Part shown: piece after piece, positions 40,054-52,933 of the stretch
How the letters are laid out: each line of letters opens with the position of its first letter
How positions within the stretch are numbered: the stretch's first letter is position 1
Source: Paramecium pentaurelia
Lineage: Eukaryota > Ciliophora > Oligohymenophorea > Peniculida > Parameciidae
Assembly: GCA_905183005.1 (NCBI GenBank)
Contig: CAJJDO010000004.1
Coordinates: 972,499 to 1,036,498 of the forward strand
Direction of reading: 5' to 3'
Length of the DNA: 64,000 nt
Program-made: the position numbers and the translations under genes
Notes under the pieces: generated by a model
Database searches by the model: none
What the model was told of the DNA's origin: nothing
The model's input: only the letters and a program-made list of their open reading frames with translations

Positions 40054-40444
40054 ATGAACGAATTAAAGTCTCCAAAACAAATGGATAGTTTTAGATAGTA
40101 AAGAAAGCAAAATCATCAAAACTAGAATTATACTATTCGACGAACACAATTATTCTGATCTAAATTCTTCTCTTCATTAATTTAAAAAGATCTTTTAAAT
40201 TTCTTTAAAGACTACCTAATCTAACATTTAAATAAAGCCAATTTCTGAAATGATATTCAAATAACTCTGTTAAACAAAAAGCATTATTAAATATGACTTT
40301 ATTGAGTGCATTACTAATTTAACAAAAAAAGATTCCAAAAGCATTTTCAATAAAATCATCTTTGGAGATGTTAATGAGAAAATATCAACAAAATTACAGA
40401 ATAGTTTTAGAAAGTATGAGATTTCTTTAGGAAAATTAAAGTGA
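40054..40444 (+). CDS. Small hypothetical protein
   Basis: A perfect 28-nt intron (GTAAAG...ACTAG) joins MNELKSPKQMDSFRQ to IILFDEHNYSDLNSSL, giving 120 residues to TGA 40442-40444. The second exon has normal protein composition (SIIKYDFIECITNLTKKDSK, IIFGDVNEKISTKLQ). No domain recognised. The start is only 25 bp from the divergent AGC kinase start, so the two must share a minimal promoter. Confidence 0.6.
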
Positions 40445-41988
40445 AATAACAAATCCTTTAAATCTATTAATAACAAAAATACTTATAATTATTCATAAAG
40501 GATATATAAATATTGTATAATTAAAATTAAAAATAATAACAAAAAAGAGATAGAAACATAATTCAATTTTAGAATTATTACCACAACTATAAAAAGAATG
40601 CAAAATTTATAAAATTTCATATTTATTTGCTTATTTTAAATTTATCTATATTTTATAAAATTGGTTATAATTAAATTAGACCTTCTTGATTTATTTTAAA
40701 TATCTTAGATTAATCCAATTCAAAATAAAAAGATTTTGAAAATCATCATTTATCTAAATGTCAAAAAAGTTAATTAAATGTTCTCAATAATTTAATTAAA
40801 TAAAATTGTTAAAAGGGAATCTCTTATTATTGTTAGATTCACAATAATTTGGTTTATGTATATATTATTCGTTTATAAGATTATTAAATATTTTGTTTAT
40901 ATCATTATATGATTTATTTTTATGATGTTGGATAATAAATAATTTCATTTATATGAATTTATTACCAGATAATAATCTATAAGTAATCCTTAGAAATATT
41001 TTTACTTAAATTATAAAATTGAATATCATAAATTATTTCGAATAAATAAAGTCATACTGAACCAAAGTTGTTTTAAGAATAGAAGGTGACTGTTTTTTTC
41101 TGTTTTATACATGAAATTTAGAAAGAAATGAAAGAGAAAGAAAATGGTTAATAGTAGAATTAACAATTTTGATAACTAATTATTGACAAATATAAAAGGA
41201 AGTTCTAATTAATAGACAGTCTAATCTCTTATAATATTTATTTCTTAAGTATAAAAATATAAATTTATTAAAAAAAACAAGAAATTATTTTTATTAAGAT
41301 TTTTTAATCTATTATTCATGTTATTTCACTCAAATAATGAAATAAATAAGTTTTATATTTTAGTAATTAGGAGAGAAGATAAAAAGACTTAATTTTAAGT
41401 AGGAATTTGTGAGCTTATTTTTAATTAATAGTTGACATTTTAGCAATTTTATTTGAAGGAAGATTATTTTTAATATTTTCAAGACATTATTTGAACTGAA
41501 CATCTTGAAAAATTAATATACATAATAACAAATAAAGAACTAATAAAATGGGATAATTAAAAAGAGCAAGGCAACTAATTAATGATTATGTAATTGATTA
41601 GTATAATTACAAAATTTCTCTTTTGAAGTGAGTAATTTATAAAATTAGTAAGAAAGATTAATGCTTTCAATGATAAGCTTATTTTTTGTTGCAATCCTAA
41701 AGTTTTAATGATATTTTGAATTGGAAGAGAATTAAAAAATAAATAGAAAGTGAGATGATTATTTAAACAAATTATGAATAGAATATAAAATATAGATTAT
41801 AGATAATTAAATATCTGTAGATATTTGTAACTAAATTATAGATTTATGATTATTATAATTAGGAATTAAGAACCTATGATTATAATAATAGTTTATTGCA
41901 TAATATTAGGAATTTAGAATTATTATGCTATATGTAATTACTAATAAATATAATGAGAAATTATATATTAGATTATTATTTTTTATAA
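40445..41988. other. Long gene-free stretch
   Basis: 1.54 kb, the longest apparent non-coding stretch in the left four-fifths of the window. It is low-complexity AT-rich DNA with frequent TGA in all frames. Short open pieces exist, for example MGQLKRARQLINDYVIDQ near 41,550, but none continues. Nothing RNA-like was recognised. It could hold a decayed gene. Confidence 0.5.
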
Positions 41989-43879
41989 ATGCAAAGCTCA
42001 AACTTATATTTTGTATATAATTCTGGATCTGAATAATTTTGGAAGAGAAAAGATTATTAATTAATAAATGACCTCATGTAAGGATTACTCCAAGATTCAA
42101 GAGAGATGATAACATTGTATAAAACTTAGAAAATATTGAAAAAGTTTATCGGTAGGAGATATAAAATCTTTTAACAACATTTGTTTTATTTCAGAGAGGT
42201 ACATATATAATAGTTAGTAGAAAGAATGGTGAATTGGGGGGATTTGTTGTATTAAAGAATGTCTATTTTAAAATAATCAAAAAAAATGCAACCCAAAATA
42301 TTCCTTATGACAACTGTCTTACTCTAATTAGAGATCGCAGTAGAATTGATCTTTACTTTAATCTTTCACCTGAGATTGAATTATTCTTAAGAGAACTATA
42401 GAGATTTTGTATTATTGATGGTTTTAATGATCAATATTAATTGCTTCAAAATATAGGGACTGGTTCTACAGCATAAGTATTATATTAGTAAATAAATTAG
42501 GTCTTTTTGGCTTAAAATACTTAAGATCATTAGTTATATGCAGTAAAATAGATTGAAAAAGAATAAGCAACTGGAAGACATCGTGTGTTAAGATCAAAAA
42601 CATTATTAGAAGAAATTTTTATGATGAGAAGTTTGGATCATCCAAATATAATGAAATTACATCAAGTTTATGAATCAGAAAGTAGAATTCATATTAATAA
42701 ATAGAACATATATAATTAGTTATAAGTTTATTTGAAGGAGGACAATTAATGGATAAAATAAAAAACTTTAATTTCCTAATAAAAAGAGAATTGGCTAAAG
42801 TGTTAATTGAAACTGTTTATTATATGCATACCAAAGTATTTAATATCTAAATTAGGGAATTATGCATAGAGATTTAAAGCCATTCAATATACTTTACAAA
42901 AATAAAGATCCTTAAGATTGGTAATTTGGAATTGGAGATTTTGGATTTTCAACCTCAATTAAATAACAATAGCATATATTATATAAATGTGGTACTCCTG
43001 GTTATGTGGCACCTGAAATAATAGAATATAGAGAAAAGTCTAAGATGTATGGATTGTCATGTGATGTGTTTAGTATTGGTGTAATTATATATGAAATGTA
43101 AGAGTAGAAAAATTAAATAGCTTTTTTAATACTCATCCCTTCAAAAGTAAGACAAAAGATGATACTTTAAGATAAAATGTTAATGCATAAATAAATTTTG
43201 ATGATCGTGTTTGTATTCCATAATCTCTAAAATCTTTGATTATTTCTATGGTTAGAAAAAATCCACGTCATAGATTCACTTTATAATAATGTTTAGAACA
43301 TGATTTTTTTAAAGAGAGTTTATCAAGATTTAATGAATTATCATAAGAAATTTAAGAGTAAATTTATATATGAAAATTTATAGACATGAACCAAAGACTA
43401 TGGAGATTAGAAACATTAGATGTCAAACATTATAGTTATTAAAAACTCAAAATAATAAAAGAAGATAATCTTTACCTCAAGATTTCTCTGTTACTTAAGA
43501 ACCATAAATTTAACAAAGTAATATTATATTGATTTATCAAAAGGAAAAAGTATTGCAATAAAACATAGATAATCAGTTTCATCTACTCATGAATCAAAAA
43601 TTAAATTAGAATCTTAATAGTAATTTTACATATCCTAATAAAATTAAATGTAAATACCATCTTAGGTAAAATTAATTTAATTAGATAAAATTTGTGAGAT
43701 TTTCCTAAATGATTAACATTAAATACCAAAAGAATTTGGATATACATATTTAATTAAAAAGTATTGAAGATTATGATTATATATATATATCATCTATTAT
43801 GATAATATTGTTGATCAATACATAATACATAATTAATAGATTAATAGATTAAAATGTAAACCTATTAGAATTAACATGA
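41989..43879 (+). CDS. PH-domain protein kinase, CaMK-like
   Basis: Start at 41989 (MQSSNLYFVYNSGSEQFWKR). A PH-like domain at about residues 45-140 includes FIGRRYKIFQQHLFYF then ENGELGGFVVLKN, joined by a 26-nt intron. The kinase domain shows LQNIGTGSTAQVFLA, LYAVKQI, KHIQLVISLFEGGQL, catalytic MHRDLKPFN, IGDFGFS and GTPGYVAPEI, all motifs intact. Introns of 20, 23 and 24 nt are needed. A 26-nt intron then continues the frame into a 150-residue Gln/Asn-rich tail to TGA 43877-43879; without it the protein would stop at 43373. Likely binds membrane lipids through the PH domain. Confidence 0.85.
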
Positions 43880-43973
43880 AAAAATAAATTAAGAAAAGTT
43901 AAACATATATTTTATAATTATAAATTATCTATAAAATTAATTAAATTTTAATATTATGACTTTTTATAATTAC

Positions 43974-46403
43974 TCAATTTAAATAATGATATAAATTGCT
44001 AAGATAATTGTATTTAATACCAATCTACTTCATCCCTTTTTATATATCCTCTTTCAATTAAATTTTCTATTCTTTTTTTCACAAATTTAACATCTGGCTT
44101 GAATATAGTTATCATTTATTAACATTATGCTAATAAATCGAAATGTTTTATTGTTTTTTTACTCTTCATAGTTCTAACCAGTTAAGAATCAACAACAAAT
44201 TCTCTTTGTTTTATAAGTTATTCCTCATATTCTTTTTCTTCCTAAGTTAATTCTCCTAATTTTCTCTATTATTAATAATTATCTATAAATTACTTCACGT
44301 TTAGGTTACATCTTAGAATGTGGTAACATTTTTATTCTTTTTTACTTATTATTAAAAACAAGATTCAATTTAATAATTTCATTTTTATCAGAAAAAGTAT
44401 CAAGATCTTATTTTTATCTTTATAAAATCTTATTACAAATAAAGGGAATAAGAGAGTTTTCCAAATCAATCTATCTTATAATGAATGTAAAATACTTAAT
44501 TTATTTATGTTCTATCATAAATTTATTGAATAGTTAATTAATCCTCTTAATTAAATTATAAAAATGATATTATTTAAAGTGTTGTAACACTAAAATAATA
44601 TTTATCATTCTATATTTTATAATTTATTTCACCTGATCCATAATTGAAAGTCCATTAAAGAATTCTTCCATTATTTTTTTCTTAATAAATTTGTTCATAA
44701 AGACTTTTAGAATATACATTTATATCTACCTTAAAGAATTTATCATCTATAAAGGAGGAATAATTTCATCTTAGATTTTTCCAATTGGCCAACAACCAAA
44801 AGATAAGAGATAGACTGACAATTCAAATTTTTAATTTTTATGAATCTTCTAATCAGATATAAATCTTAAAGATTGTTAAATATCATTCACCATATTTTAC
44901 AATTAAGCTCTAAAATCAAAAATTATAATACTTACAGAACATTAGTTTAGGTTTCTCCTTTAAATTTTTATAATAAATTTTTTTCTAAATTTAAATTCTA
45001 ATTTATTTGATTAAGTAATCTTTAAGATAAAAATTTTTAATGATGTTAAAGAAATTTATCTCTTTAATATAGCAATTAAAATAGAGTAAAAATTTTATTC
45101 AATTTTATATCAGTCTCTATTTCATTAATACCTTTATCGCTTCTTATTAACATATCAGCAAAAAGAGCAACGTAAAAAGGAGCCTCATCAACTTCATTAA
45201 ATGCTGTTGTAAATGCATTTTGATAAGCTTATATAAGTTTACTACTATTTTGCATTTAAGTTTTTATAATATCTTTTGCCTTTTCCATAATTTCCAAAAT
45301 TTAATTACATAAATTCTCTGCTAAAACTAAAAGAATAAATTTAGATAAATACCTTATTTATTTTATCCTTATGATTATTATTTCGATTGGTCAGATATAT
45401 TTTAATTCACTTAACGAACTTGAGATAAAAAATAAACTGTAAATTCTTCAGCAATAAATTTTACACAATCCTTCTCCCTAGATATTAGATTATACAATTC
45501 TCCCAATTATGTTATTCCATCAACAGATAACAAATATTATACTGTTGTAGTTGAAAGTCGTTATGCTTATTCCTTTACGAAAAGTTGATTAAGTGAATTT
45601 TTTATCTTATCAAAACTCTTAGAATAACTTTCTAAACTCATTTACTCTTCTAATTAAATTACTTTAAGTGCCCATCTAACAAATTCAATTGCTCCCAAAT
45701 TTTTTCTTTCAGAAATTTAAACTTTATAAAATTTCTTAGTCTTAAACAATATTTTATGATTATTACTTCATCAATAAATTTATTTTCAAAATTATCTCTA
45801 TAAGATTTTTCTGTCTCTTAAAAATTTAAGCAAATATAATCATACATACTCTATTCTCTTTCATATTTTAACCTTACTGATTTCGCATCCATTACAATAA
45901 ATAATTCACATAATGATTTAACTTTTTTATCCAACAAAATTTCCTACTATCTTGATTCCAATAAAACATCCAAAATTGTGCTAAATAATTTCTCCTTACC
46001 TTCTTTAAAATACCCTTTTTGTATGGCTTCAAGTGAGAGACTATGCAAATCAGCCCCTACTGTTGATAAAGTACTTGAATCTAGATGATAAAAGATCTTA
46101 TAAAGCCAATATGAATATGCTTTGTAATCATGATAATGCTTAGCCACTAATTAAAGGGTCTAAATTTCATATGTATATATTTACTATGTCTTTTTGATTT
46201 TAGGTTTCTTTAAATTACTCATACAAATCTGTAACAAATTCATTTAAACATTATTTGTACAAATTTATCAATTTATCCTCCATTCCATCATTTTTTGCAT
46301 TCTGTTGAGAATGAGCATTTTTGGGAAAACTTCTGCTCCATTCACTCGATAAATTTAAGATTTCACTTGAGAATCAAAAATTTTATTACCTATTCAATTC
46401 CAT
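43974..46403 (-). CDS. Cullin (ubiquitin ligase scaffold)
   Basis: About 750 residues. The start at 46403 (MELNS) is followed by a 24-nt intron and KLINLYKQCLNEFVTDLYEQ. HYHDYKAYSYWLYKIFYHLD is the conserved cullin-repeat segment. The C-terminal neddylation/winged-helix region reads MITIFKPDVKFVKKRIENLI then ERGYIKRDEVD; the Lys before the FKPD-type stretch region is expected but was not placed exactly. A 22-nt intron gives the classic end NLYHYLN, where other cullins end YxYLA, at TGA 43974. It belongs to CUL1/CUL3/CUL4-type cullins; the subtype is not assigned. Convergent with the PH kinase, 94 bp apart. Confidence 0.9.
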
Positions 46404-46605
46404 TATTTATTTTGGCAATTTAAATTATACTCCTGCAAAAAGATTTTATTTTAATATTCTTGCATGTTCTAAGCACATTTCCTCTACCTTCTAAAATCTT
46501 TAATTCAATATTATCCCTGACATTAATTTTTATTTCAAATATTTTAATTCTATAATTATTCATTCCTTTTTTAGCTGATTGAAAAAATATAATTATTAAA
46601 AACAT
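46363..46605 (-). CDS. Small open frame upstream of cullin, doubtful
   Basis: 80 codons from ATG 46605 to TGA 46363, overlapping the first cullin exon in another frame. MNNYRIKIFEIKINVRDNIE and LEGRGNVLRTC look protein-like. It may be a small gene or part of the cullin 5' leader. No family recognised. Confidence 0.25.
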
Positions 46606-46872
46606 ATGTTTTGTGACCCTTCGAAATCAATTACAAATACAATAATATATATGACATAATCCTAAAAACTTTATATTTTTTATTTATAATTTAAAAATTT
46701 TCTTATATATATCTAAGTAGATTTTATAAATTTTTATTATGAATAATAGTCTTATGATTTAAATAAAATATAATTATTAATTTTAATATATAATACTAAG
46801 GTATTTTAATAATTTATTTCTATTTTAAATACAACATATTATAAATCAACATTTGTTTTAATATTTCAATAC

Positions 46873-47559
46873 TCAATTAAGCATTTTCATCTAATTTATA
46901 GCTTATTGGGACTTTTTAAAGAAGATGAAATAATTGTTTCAATTTTGCTTAATGTTTTAAGTTCTTGTTTATATACGTAATTTTAAGTGAGTAATTCATC
47001 AATTAAAATATCTATTATATAAAGATATTTTTCCATTTATTAACCAAACTGCAAACATCCTAAGTTTTTGAATTTTGTCAATTTCATATCAATTTTGATT
47101 AGATTCTGCCCATTTTTTTTTTTTATTTTAATTTATTTAAAGGTTAAAAGGAATTGGATACTAATTAATGGGTTGTTTCTTTTAAAGCCATTTCATTTTT
47201 CTATTTAAAAAAAAATAATATCTGTAAATGCAGATTTATTTGATACTTGTAATTCTCAAGTAATTCTTTAGCTTTTAACTATGTACAGAATAGATAATTA
47301 TATTTTAAATCTAGCTTTTTCAATTACTATTCTTCTAATCTCTCTATAATTTTAAGAATAGTTTTCCAAATCTAATACAGATTGTTTTAAGCAGACTTCT
47401 TTAATTATTTCCTAATTACTTTGGAGAAATAGTTATAGGTTTCAAAAAATTAAGTGACTTTTAAATCATATTAGTTCTGCAACTGAAAATAAAGCTTACA
47501 TATTTTATAAATAATGACTCTGTTGAAAATCCAAAATTCCTTGAATTATAGTGTTCCAT
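46873..47559 (-). CDS. Hypothetical coiled-coil protein with homopolymer frameshift
   Basis: Start at 47559 (MEHYNSRNFGFSTESLFIKY). A 17-nt intron candidate and then a helical stretch follow: KVTQFFETYNYFSKVIRKQL, LYQIWKTILKIIERLEEQQL, KAKELLENYKYQINLHLQ. This regular amphipathic pattern could be a BAR-like or simple coiled-coil domain. At a run of 12 A (47113-47124) the frame shifts by one base, and coding resumes as NLIKIDMKLTKFKNLGCLQF to TGA 46873. Either the run length is wrong, or an unusually long intron spans it. Function unknown. Confidence 0.55.
47113..47124. repeat. Homopolymer run (12 T on + strand)
   Basis: Twelve T on the plus strand, at the exact place where the coding frame of the minus-strand gene slips. 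Confidence 0.9.
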
Positions 47560-48293
47560 TGACAATGATTATTATTAATATAGTTAATAAAGAAACTCAA
47601 ATATGTAGAAAATAGAAATTAAAAAACAAAATTATTGAATTATATCCATTCAATAATTTTCCGATTATAACTATTTATTATTATTCTAAAATTTTATCTT
47701 ATTGAATAAAAGACAATAAGGATGTTTTAATTAATATACTAAGCATCTGCAGATATAAACTAGTGTTATTATTAGTTATTAACAAACGGTAACTAAGGTA
47801 ATACTTCTGTCTCTTTAATCTAAAGTTGTTAAGATTTTAATAAACTCTCTTTAACTCTAGATATTGACTTTATATTAAATTTAAATGATATCAATATTCA
47901 ATCTCGAATTCAACATTCATTGTTCAGGCAGCTTTTAATAGTTAAGAATTTAACTTCTCAATTCCTTAATATAAAACATTTTAATAAAACTAAAGTTAAA
48001 TAATTTAGGATTAGTTGAGAAAATAACTTTTCAGTTCTTCTTCAAATTCTAGAAACTAATTATAAACACACATATCATGGAATTCAAATAGAAACATTCC
48101 AGAAGTAAAACCTTCAAAAATATAACTTTGATATTAAATTTATATTTAAATTTGAAGTTTTTAGTGTTAATGTTGATATAAGATATTTTGTTATCATAAA
48201 ATAACAATATTTTTTAATTTAAAAAATAATAATTTTGCAAAATAAAAACAAATGAATAATAATTTATACAAAATACTTAATCACATTTTTATC
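47560..48293. other. Intergenic, possible gene remnant
   Basis: About 730 bp. A minus-strand frame around 47924-48093 reads MFLFEFHDMCVYNQFLEFEE and ends at TGA 47924, but it has no resolvable upstream exon. It may be a small gene or a relic. Confidence 0.35.
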
Positions 48294-50188
48294 TCAAGGC
48301 TTTGCTTTCTGACAGTTCTTTTATTCTTCTAAACAATTTTCTAATAAATATTATTTAAATTATACATTTTTCTTAATGATAATATCCCATTGAATTTAAT
48401 TAGATTGCTTTATCGTAATACTCTATTGCCTCGTCATATTTTCCTAAATATTGTAAGCATTTTGCTAAAGACTAATAGATATGTATTACCAATGTTGTAA
48501 AAATTTAAAAAATTACCATTATATATTGAAATAGACTCATTAAATTCTTTTATTGCTTCTCCATATTGTTTCAACAACATTAGACAATTGCCTCAATTTA
48601 AGAATCAAATAATACCCTTGTAATCAAAATAACATGATTCATTTGGATCTATTTTCAATGCAGAATTATAAGCATTCAATGCTTCTTAGTAATTCCCTTA
48701 GTATTATAAACATTACCCTAATATATAGAATTGCATATAGTTATTTACCTTTCAATACATAACAATAAGATAAATTGGAGTCAATTTATAATGCTGTATT
48801 AAAACATTGAATAGCTTCATTATATCTTCCAATATCTTTTAATAATTCACCTATGATTAAATGAAATATTTTAATAACCTTTTTGCATAAACAAATTATC
48901 CTTGTGTGGATTAAATTATATTGCCCAATCATAACATTTTATTGCATCATCATATCGATCTAAATATCTTAGACATGAAGCTATATTTTTATTTTTTTAA
49001 TTTTCATCTATACCTTTATCTAAATAATTAGTAGTATCTTATGGATTTAGTAATATTGCTTAATCAAAATACTCGATTGCTTCTTAATATTTTTAAATTT
49101 ACTGTAAAAATTAGGCTAAATATTTTAATTACTATTTTGATACCTTGTTACAATAAGAATTTTATGTCTCCTGGATTCTATTTAATACCTATTTCTAAAC
49201 ACTTAATTGCATCTTCTTATCTTCCTAATCCTTTTAAGAACTCCACTAAAATTATATATTTTCAATTTAACCTTTAATACTATAAATTGTTAAATCATTT
49301 GGATTAGTTTCAATACCTTTATCTAATATTTCTATGGCTTCATCTAGTTTTCCTATTTTGCTTAAGAATTTTGCTAAAATTTCTTCAATTAAAATACCTT
49401 TCGATTAATAATGATAGGTATTATCTGGTTTAAATTAGATAGCCTCATCATACTTCTTATTTGCTTCATCAAATCTTCCCTAGATGTGTAAGCACTCAGC
49501 TGTTTAATTGAAATAAAAGCTACCTATTACTATTAGATCCCAAGAATTGGGAGAAAGTGTAAATAGTTATTCATAAGCATATATGGCTTCATCATATAAT
49601 TATAAATCTTTTAGAAAAACAGCTAATGAATGATATCAAATTTATATAACCTTTCATTTCATATGCAAATTAATCTTTTGGATCTAATTGAATTGCTTCA
49701 TCACAACATTCAATTACTTCATCAACCTTACTCATATCGCGTAAAGTAAGAGCTTGACATAAATGAAGTAAAATACCTTTAGACCTATAATTATCAAGTT
49801 TTGGATTAATTTTAATTAATTCTTCTTGACATTTAATTTAATCTTAACTCCTTCCTATCATTGATAAAAGATAAGCTAATAATTATTAGGTTTCAAATAC
49901 ATTTCATTCTATAAGCTGATTCTTTTTTAGGATTGATTTTTATTGCCTAATCAAAACATTCTATTGCTTAAAGGATATATCTCATTCCATATAAAAGATA
50001 TCCTAAAAATAGTTTTTAAGTACCTTTTTTATAATATAAGCTTTAATTATAAGGATTAAGATCTAACAATTCATCATAATATTTGAGCTTATCATTATTT
50101 TTTAATGGTTTTTTTAAAATCATAGCTATAAAATACTTTAATAAAAATTACTAATTTTATGAAAATGTTCTTTTTCTTCTTTGTTCAT
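48294..50188 (-). CDS. TPR-repeat protein (possibly C-terminal part of the upstream pseudokinase)
   Basis: Array of about 14 tetratricopeptide repeats with the ciliate-typical form YDEAIEYYDKAIQLNPND, for example LGKYDEAIEYYDKAIQLNS. The final 25-nt intron leads to EKQNCLEEQKNCQKAKP and TGA 48294. A plausible own start is ATG 50188 (MNKEEKEHFHK), followed by a 26-nt intron and MILKKPLKNNDKLKYYDELL. Several short introns interrupt the array. TPRs are protein-interaction scaffolds. No TGA separates this start from the pseudokinase frame upstream, so both may be one protein of about 1,080 residues. Confidence 0.8.
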
Positions 50189-51903
50189 TTATACTTATTT
50201 AATTTAACCATATATGATATGTGATTTTTATAATATCAATATTACTTTTTTTGTTAAACTCTCCCATTCAATCCTGGATTGAACTGAATATATTAACATT
50301 TCATCAATTAATTGCAAATATAAATCATTAAACTAAATCCATAAATAAATAATACATATTTAAAAGGTTTTAAACACAAAAAACCTTCTTAATTGAAATT
50401 ATTCAAAAATTCCTTTAACTCTTAAACATTTTATAATTCGGAAGGATATACATATTTTCCATAAGTAATATAATGTAAAATAGCTCCTATCTTTTATATA
50501 ACAGATGATTTACTGAGAAAATATAGGATTATTAATGTAAAGTTGAACCAAGTATCATTTCAGGAGCATCAAAATGAAACATGTCTATAGGAGATTTATT
50601 ACCAAAAGTAAATAGTTTTAACTATCCTGTTAAAAAAATCTATTAATTAATGTAGTCAATTAATAGTACCTTAAAAGTTATTTGATAATTATCATTCCAT
50701 TTGGTTACTATATTTTATGGATTTAATTTCACTTACACGAAATTTAGTGCTTAAACTTCTAAATAAGCTTTCATGATTTCTTATAAAAATTTCAAGAGTT
50801 CTGCTTAAGTAAATTAAAATTATCTATCATTAGCATATTCATAAAGTTTTTAGTCCCAATATTCCATTATCAAATAAGTAAAAGGATACTCTTCTATAAT
50901 TTCTATATATTCTATAATATTTTCAAATTTTCCTTTGCTCTTCATTAATCTAATATCTTCTATCTCATTTTAGTTAATATTTGTTTCAATACGTTTAGTT
51001 AGTAAATTTAGATTTTCATTTTACAAATCAAAAGTACAAAAATATTCTTCATTTTTTATAAGATTTAAATCAATAAAATATCTTTATTGCAATATTAAAT
51101 ATGTTGGTTATAAATCTTAATTTGTTATTAATTCATTCCAACTTATTCTTTTCAAATTATCATCAATAATCATTTTTTATATTAATTATAATAAATTTTC
51201 TGATTATAGTTTTTCCTATGATTAAATTTAACTATTTTCTATTTATTTTATTGATTAATTAGTTAATTCTTATTTATTCTAAAATCTTGTTCCATAACAT
51301 AATTATTATAATATTATTCCTAACTAATAATATTATACAATAATAATATACTGAATAAATTTCGCTTTTCTCATTACATTAAGATATATCCTTGTTATTT
51401 TCTGCATTCTGTGATATAGATATTTCTGGCAAATCACTGATTATAGTCTAAATATAATTTGAAATCTATTATTAAAATCAATTATAAACCTTCACAATAA
51501 ACGTATTTTCCCTATGAATCTACTTAATGAAAATATTATCAACTTTAAGATTGTTGTGAATGATATTTAATTTTTTTAGATGATGATAACCTTGTAAAAT
51601 TTGAGAGAAAATATTGATTATTTAATTTTCTTGTAAAGGAGATCTTCTTTTTTATAAGAAGACTTCCAAAGAATTTCCATTAGTTTCATATTGAACCTCA
51701 ATAGAACTCTAATTATCTAATTCCCATGATAAAATTCTGGCAACATTTAAATGATGATGATCCTTATTTAGTATGATTTAGATATTCCTCAACATAGTTA
51801 ATGATTATTCATTATTATTGGTTTATTTTTCAATCTTATTATTTTCAAATTATTTTTCTTTTTCTCTTTAATTAACCTCTTATTATTGATCACTTGTAAT
51901 CAT
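50185..51903 (-). CDS. Tandem double pseudokinase
   Basis: Two kinase folds in one chain from ATG 51903 (MITSDQQQEVNQREKEKQFE). In domain 1, the catalytic loop is IIHNNLKVDN, with Asn for both Arg and Asp of HRD. KISNYI sits in place of DFG. EIYSLGIILQQLCYGT and RISWNEL mark the C-lobe. In domain 2, YLIMEYWDQ resembles the hinge. The loop is FVQVKLNPQN, without His, Arg or Asp. KLFTFG sits in place of DFG. APEMILG and IFSIGAILHYITYGKYVYP are well preserved. Introns of 23-30 nt are used. Neither domain should transfer phosphate. If it is a separate gene, an atypical 52-nt intron would end it at 50185. Confidence 0.75.
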
Positions 51904-52933
51904 TTATCAAAAAATCTTCAATTTTATTTATTTAAATTTTATATTAGAATAGGTATTAGAATATTAAATTATTTAAATATATTAAATGTTTTTAATTGAT
52001 AATCATTTTTGTTTATTATTTTATTCAAATAAATTTTTGAATTATAATTTTAATACTTATAAGTAGGGCGTGTAAATATATTATTTGGTTTATAACGTAT
52101 AAATACAAATTTTAATTCATCAACAAATAAAATATTAAAATCAATTAAATACTCTAACTCTTGTAAAAAAATTACAACTATTTTAATTATCCAATTGGAA
52201 ATGCAAAAAATTTACTGAAGGATTCTTTTTCAACTAGAAATAATGTTTTATTTTTTTTAATTGCCATTGTAAGATATACTTAACTTAAATGAGTAGAAGA
52301 TCAAAATTAGAATGTAATTTTGAATTTATGTAATAAGATATTTTATTAATTAAACACGAAATTCATTTTGATTTAAAGCTTGTATGTAAAAATTTTTATT
52401 CAATATAAATATTTTACTCATTCTGATGAAAAGAACATTTCTAAAAAAATATGGGTTTACCAAATATTGCACAATTATGATTATATTTATTGGAATATTG
52501 AAAATATTTCATAAAGTTAATAATATATGTCAAATATATTGTCTCCTTAAATTATTTAAATTTTCTCATTTTATATCAATTAATGATACTTAAAACAGAT
52601 AAATTTAAACTTATTGACAATATATTTAAATAAATAATACAAAAATATACACTCAGCACTTTCTAATATTATTTTATTTTAATATAAACTAATCATATAT
52701 TTATATTTTATATTCTTAACTGAGATAAATATTAATAAAAAAATTTTTAGATAAATACTCTATTCCTTGTTTTAATAATAATCTAAATACAAGAAATAAT
52801 GAATTTCTATTTCAACATAGCATAGCTATTGATATTAATAAATCTTTTGAGATTTTGTATTTTTTAAATAATTTCTTTTTGATAATTCATTAAACGTATT
52901 TTAATATTTTAAATACTAATTGCTTAAGAATAT
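51904..52933. other. Intergenic, no gene seen
   Basis: 1.03 kb between divergent starts. AT-rich throughout, with TGA frequent in all frames. No recognisable RNA or regulatory element. Confidence 0.5.

Noticed and set aside
40445..41988. tRNA or snRNA genes in the gap
   Set aside because: No cloverleaf-compatible GC-rich stems or conserved box sequences could be found by eye.
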